From contig JACZXR010000063.1 of the NCBI GenBank assembly GCA_022571535.1, positions 1 to 9,138 of the forward strand: DNA of 9,138 bases, read 5' to 3'. Positions within the stretch are counted from its first letter, which is position 1; the number at the start of each line of letters is the position of its first letter. The DNA comes from Deltaproteobacteria bacterium (GTDB lineage: Bacteria > Desulfobacterota > Binatia > UBA9968 > CAXXLF01). Of this stretch, positions 7,028 to 9,138 are shown one piece after another. The position numbers and the translations under genes are program-made. The notes beneath the pieces are model-generated. The model was not told the origin of the DNA, ran no database searches, and saw only the letters and a list, made by a program, of their open reading frames with translations.

Positions 7028-7054
7028 GCAGGCCGATGGTCCGATGCCTCTAGC

Positions 7055-7079
7055 GGGCCATGGTTACCGGCCCTTGTTT
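7055..7079. terminator. Weak stem-loop between convergent aspS and def
   Basis: GGGCC (7055-7059) and GGCCC (7069-7073) can pair over a 9-nt loop and are followed by TTGTTT on the plus strand, so the structure could end aspS transcription. The stem is only 5 bp and the T-tract is broken. In the def direction no T-tract follows. Confidence 0.35.
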
Positions 7080-7084
7080 GAGCC

Positions 7085-7618
7085 TTATTCTTCCGCGTAA
7101 TAGCGGGTGTATTCCTGAAGGTAAGTTAGAGTCGAAAGATCCCGCATTCTATCCAGAAATACTTTTCCTTGCAGGTGGTCCCATTCGTGTTGGATGACCC
7201 GGGCATGAAATCCTGATACAACAAAGTCGAGTTGCTTCCCATCCCGGTCTTGGGCCAGTACCCTTATATTTTTGTAGCGTGGCACTATGCCCCTCATCTC
7301 ATTAATGCTAAGACATCCCTCCCAATCGTCCTCCATAGCTTCGGAAAGGGGTGTGATCTTTGGATTGATCAAGATGGAGAGGGGAATCTGTGGCTTTTGT
7401 GGGTAGCGAGGATTATCGCCTACCTCCAGGATGGCAATTTGCCTACTTTCATGTACCTGTACGGCGGCAAGGCCGACCCCGTCATATTCCTTCATGGTTT
7501 CGACCATGTTGTCGATCAGTCTCTGGGTCTCAGATGAGGAGATCTGGTCCGGAGGCACAATTTGGGCAACTTTGCGTAAAACGGGGTGTCCTAGCCTGAC
7601 TACCTTTAGAATGGACAT
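7085..7618 (-). CDS. def: Peptide deformylase
   Basis: Metal-dependent hydrolase (usually Fe2+) that removes the formyl group from the N-terminal Met of new proteins at the ribosome. With the start at 7618 it has 177 residues, normal for the family. All three motifs are present: GVGLAAVQ (47-54), EGCLS (100-104, metal ligand Cys102) and QHEWDH (143-148, ligands His144 and His148, catalytic Glu145). HEWDH is a small variation on the usual HEFDH/HEYDH. The frame is open further upstream to 7741, but those 41 residues do not resemble the family, and MSILKVVRLGHPVLR is a typical deformylase start. The Shine-Dalgarno there is only AGAAG-like; a better GGAGG (7641-7637) is 18 nt away. No fmt gene is adjacent. 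The gene is divergent from rrf2. Confidence 0.95.
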   Translation of the reverse strand: MSILKVVRLGHPVLRKVAQIVPPDQISSSETQRLIDNMVETMKEYDGVGLAAVQVHESRQIAILEVGDNPRYPQKPQIPLSILINPKITPLSEAMEDDWEGCLSINEMRGIVPRYKNIRVLAQDRDGKQLDFVVSGFHARVIQHEWDHLQGKVFLDRMRDLSTLTYLQEYTRYYAEE

Positions 7619-7768
7619 GTTTCTTCTATTAACATACCTCCAATACCTTGGAAAAGGACTAGGCTCTATTGCGGAAAGTGTGGGCTCGGAGGAAACCAGG
7701 GGCCACATCCCCTCAACTGCAAACGAAGAACTTTTCTCCATACTTTTTGACCGAGAGCCAAGGGTCTA

Positions 7769-7798
7769 TTGACAAAGTGGAGGTATTAGGTCTAAATT
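7769..7798 (+). promoter_or_regulatory. Candidate sigma-70 promoter for the Rrf2 regulator gene
   Basis: A perfect -35 TTGACA (7769-7774) is followed after 18 nt by TAAATT (7793-7798). Transcription would start near 7805 and give a leader of about 165 nt before the ATG at 7973. GGTCTA-type boxes touch both elements (7763-7769 and 7789-7795). No downstream -10 was seen for the other TTGACA at 7940-7945. Confidence 0.5.
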
Positions 7799-7818
7799 AG
7801 GAAATTGTACACTGTCAG

Positions 7819-7832
7819 GTCCTACGTAGGAC
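7819..7832. promoter_or_regulatory. Perfect 14-bp palindrome, candidate operator
   Basis: GTCCTACGTAGGAC is fully self-complementary. It lies about 20 bp after the -10 of the candidate rrf2 promoter and where the -35 of a def-directed promoter would fall if the minus-strand TACAAT (7809-7804) is its -10. Rrf2 proteins bind dyad sites as dimers and often repress their own genes, so an autoregulatory operator is a reasonable guess; binding is not shown. Confidence 0.4.
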
Positions 7833-7960
7833 GTGAAGAACTCCCATAAGCCGGGAGCAATATTAGAGAAACTGCGGGAGGCGAATCAAAATTCTCAGAC
7901 GGAACTAGGGTTGTCCTTATGCAAAGTAGCTCTTGGAAATTGACAAGTAGGGGAGCGGAC

Positions 7961-7965
7961 AGGAG
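7961..7965 (+). promoter_or_regulatory. Ribosome binding site that sets the rrf2 start
   Basis: AGGAG is followed by 7 nt and the ATG at 7973. This supports the shorter start over the in-frame ATG at 7919, which would add 18 residues not seen in the family. Confidence 0.75.
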
Positions 7966-7972
7966 CTCTCTT

Positions 7973-8413
7973 ATGAACGTCGGTCGGCGGGTGGACTATG
8001 CAGTTCGCGCGCTCTCTTACCTAGCAGCTCAGGCACCAGCCAGGGTGATCGGTAGCAAGGAAATTACGGAAAAACAGGATATTCCTGTACACTATCTATC
8101 CAAAATTATGAAGGACCTCGTGGGTGCAGGACTCGTGAAATCCCATGTGGGGTGTAAGGGAGGATTTAGTCTTGCCAGACCGGCGGATTCGATCACTATC
8201 AAGCAGGTTTATGAGGCTGTTGAGAAACCCCTTATCCTCATGGAGTGCCTGGAAAAAGGTGATCTGTATTGCCGTTACGATTCGGTTTGCCCCCAGATCT
8301 CGATCTGGGAAAGGGCGCAGATTCTTCTGGCGAATTTCCTTTCTGGAATTTCCATCGGGAGTATCGCGGATGAGGAGGGTCTGAAGGGCCGCTTTAATGC
8401 TCTTCAAAACTGA
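7973..8413 (+). CDS. Rrf2-family transcriptional regulator with three candidate Fe-S cysteines
   Basis: Winged helix-turn-helix DNA-binding protein of the IscR/NsrR/CymR family, 146 residues from the ATG at 7973. The N-terminus RRVDYAVRALSYLA (5-18) is the family signature. The recognition region is HYLSKIMKDLVGAGLVKSHVGCKGGFSLARP (40-70, cited by position), including the wing motif. Three cysteines, Cys92, Cys100 and Cys106 (C-x7-C-x5-C), lie where IscR and NsrR bind an Fe-S cluster, so a redox, iron-sulfur or NO response is likely. No iscS or iscU gene is near, so a plain IscR role is not supported by context. It is divergent from def, with nuoB 133 bp downstream on the same strand. Family call is firm; the signal and targets are inferred. 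Confidence 0.93.
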   Translation: MNVGRRVDYAVRALSYLAAQAPARVIGSKEITEKQDIPVHYLSKIMKDLVGAGLVKSHVGCKGGFSLARPADSITIKQVYEAVEKPLILMECLEKGDLYCRYDSVCPQISIWERAQILLANFLSGISIGSIADEEGLKGRFNALQN

Positions 8414-8423
8414 AATTTTTTGC

Positions 8424-8452
8424 TTGTAATATAGATTCAAAAGGTCTATGTT
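8424..8452 (+). promoter_or_regulatory. Candidate nuoB promoter with overlapping GGTCTAT box and short dyad
   Basis: TTGTAA (8424-8429), 17 nt, TATGTT (8447-8452) forms a modest sigma-70-like promoter in the AT-rich gap after rrf2. ATAGA (8431-8435) and TCTAT (8445-8449) form a small dyad across the spacer. The GGTCTAT box (8443-8449) overlaps the -10 and matches a box at the rrf2 promoter, which suggests shared control. Confidence 0.35.
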
Positions 8453-8536
8453 ATAGTTCCCCCTGCATTTTCGCGTGTTTATGTCATCCATAAAAAAAGG
8501 AATCAGCAGTAAGTTCGTAAAAAGCTCGTGAGGATC

Positions 8537-8542
8537 GGAGGG
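8537..8542 (+). promoter_or_regulatory. Ribosome binding site of nuoB
   Basis: GGAGGG lies 4 nt before the ATG at 8547. The spacing is slightly short but supports this start, which fits the family. Confidence 0.6.
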
Positions 8543-8546
8543 TGTA

Positions 8547-9038
8547 ATGCCGTTAACGAATAGTTTACCTGAGACTGTATTTACCACAAAGGTTGATGAC
8601 CTCCTGAACTGGGGGAGGGCATCTTCTCAATGGTATCTGTTGTTTGGTCTGGCCTGCTGTGCCATTGAGTTAATGCAGACGGGAGGGCCGCGTGCAGACC
8701 TAGATCGTTTTGGCTGTGTTCCCCGAGCCACGCCGAGGCAGTCAGATCTTATGATTGTGGCAGGGACACTGACTTACAAGATGGCCAAGCGGACCAAGCT
8801 CCTGTACGATCAGATGCCTGACCCCAAGTACGTAATTTCAATGGGAAGCTGCTCCAACTGCGGCGGGCTTTTTCAGCTAGCCTACTCGGTCTGCAAAGGT
8901 GTGGACAAGATCATTCCTGTCGATGTCTATGTTCCGGGGTGTCCACCACGCCCGGAGGCTTTGACCGAGGGGCTGTTGAGAATTCAGGAGAAAATCATGA
9001 AGGAGCGGTGGCTGGTGAGAAATCCCGTAAGCGCATAA
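8547..9038 (+). CDS. nuoB: NADH-quinone oxidoreductase subunit B
   Basis: Peripheral-arm subunit of respiratory Complex I that carries the terminal 4Fe-4S cluster N2, which passes electrons to quinone. It has 163 residues, within the family range. All four N2 ligands are visible: the adjacent pair Cys37-Cys38 in LACCAIELM, Cys102 in GSCSNCGG and Cys132 in VPGCPPRPE. Conserved ATPRQSDLMIVAGTLTYKMA (61-80) and PDPKYVISMGSC (91-102) confirm NuoB rather than a hydrogenase small subunit. In the usual operon nuoA comes just before and nuoC just after. Here rrf2 precedes it, and the roughly 100 bases after the stop contain no nuoC-like start. It may therefore be a separate or additional nuoB copy. 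Candidate promoter elements and a GGAGGG site lie upstream. Confidence 0.96.
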   Translation: MPLTNSLPETVFTTKVDDLLNWGRASSQWYLLFGLACCAIELMQTGGPRADLDRFGCVPRATPRQSDLMIVAGTLTYKMAKRTKLLYDQMPDPKYVISMGSCSNCGGLFQLAYSVCKGVDKIIPVDVYVPGCPPRPEALTEGLLRIQEKIMKERWLVRNPVSA

Positions 9039-9104
9039 GGGGAGTCACAGAAGCCTATAGACCGCGCTAGCAAACCACGAATGAAGGTCATCGCAGCTTT
9101 AGTT

Positions 9105-9124
9105 GAGCCATCGGCAAATGGCTC
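9105..9124. repeat. Stem-loop downstream of nuoB
   Basis: GAGCCAT (9105-9111) and ATGGCTC (9118-9124) form a perfect 7-bp stem with loop CGGCAA. No T-tract follows on either strand within view, so it is not a standard intrinsic terminator. It could be an mRNA-stabilising or processing hairpin after nuoB. Confidence 0.4.
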
Positions 9125-9138
9125 CAGATAGAAGAAAA

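Noticed and set aside
7619..7741. 41-residue N-terminal extension of peptide deformylase
   Set aside because: Not like the family; MSILKVVRLGHP at 7618 is the usual start and gives normal length.
7919..7972. Upstream start of the Rrf2 regulator
   Set aside because: The extra 18 residues do not fit the family, and AGGAG is placed correctly for the ATG at 7973.
8403..8420. Hairpin TTCA-AAAC-TGAA followed by T-run at the end of rrf2
   Set aside because: A 4-bp AT-rich stem is too weak for an intrinsic terminator; rrf2 and nuoB may be partly co-transcribed.
8096..8587. 163-codon minus-strand frame antisense to the Rrf2 gene and the nuoB leader
   Set aside because: It overlaps a firmly identified gene in antisense and has no domain or ribosome binding site.
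9081..9131. 16-codon frame after nuoB as a nuoC start
   Set aside because: It stops at once (TAG 9129-9131), lacks a ribosome binding site, and does not resemble NuoC.

Overview
This 9.1-kb window is bacterial chromosome with moderate, roughly balanced GC. It is mostly ordinary housekeeping genes in short, alternating-strand units. The bacterial-type HisRS and AspRS lie head-to-tail, and with a Complex I NuoB subunit and a Cys-containing Rrf2 regulator they suggest a respiring Gram-negative lineage, something like Desulfobacterota or NC10/Methylomirabilota. That placement is an impression from gene style and cannot be proven from this window.

Layout, left to right. (1) 2-1555, plus strand: the 3' two thirds of comEC, the DNA-uptake channel with a C-terminal metallo-beta-lactamase-like domain; it runs off the left edge. 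(2) 1556-2063: about 500 bp without a convincing gene, holding short repeats, a palindrome and a Shine-Dalgarno plus ATG that leads to only a ten-codon frame. (3) 2064-2447, minus: a single-domain response regulator whose first strand and start appear damaged. (4) 2562-3734, minus: an M24 (creatinase/aminopeptidase P fold) protein in which the usual acidic metal ligands are replaced. (5) 3933-7027, plus: hisS and aspS, overlapping by 4 nt and surely co-transcribed. (6) 7085-7618, minus: peptide deformylase, convergent with aspS. (7) 7973-8413, plus: an Rrf2-family regulator, divergent from def, with a good promoter and a perfect 14-bp palindrome in its leader. (8) 8547-9038, plus: nuoB, 133 bp after rrf2, without nuoA before it or nuoC directly after it.

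How the genes relate: hisS, aspS and def all serve translation (tRNA charging and N-terminal formyl removal). The AspRS carries a His at a position linked to relaxed tRNA(Asp)/tRNA(Asn) recognition. The Rrf2 regulator probably senses Fe-S status or a redox signal; three GGTCTA-type boxes lie at the rrf2 and nuoB promoters and make nuoB a candidate target. I see no clearly new multi-gene system. The observations most worth following are the ligand-less M24 protein, the repeat shared by the intergenic region and the damaged 5' end of the response regulator, and the rrf2-nuoB regulatory layout. No tRNA, rRNA, CRISPR array or complete insertion sequence was seen.
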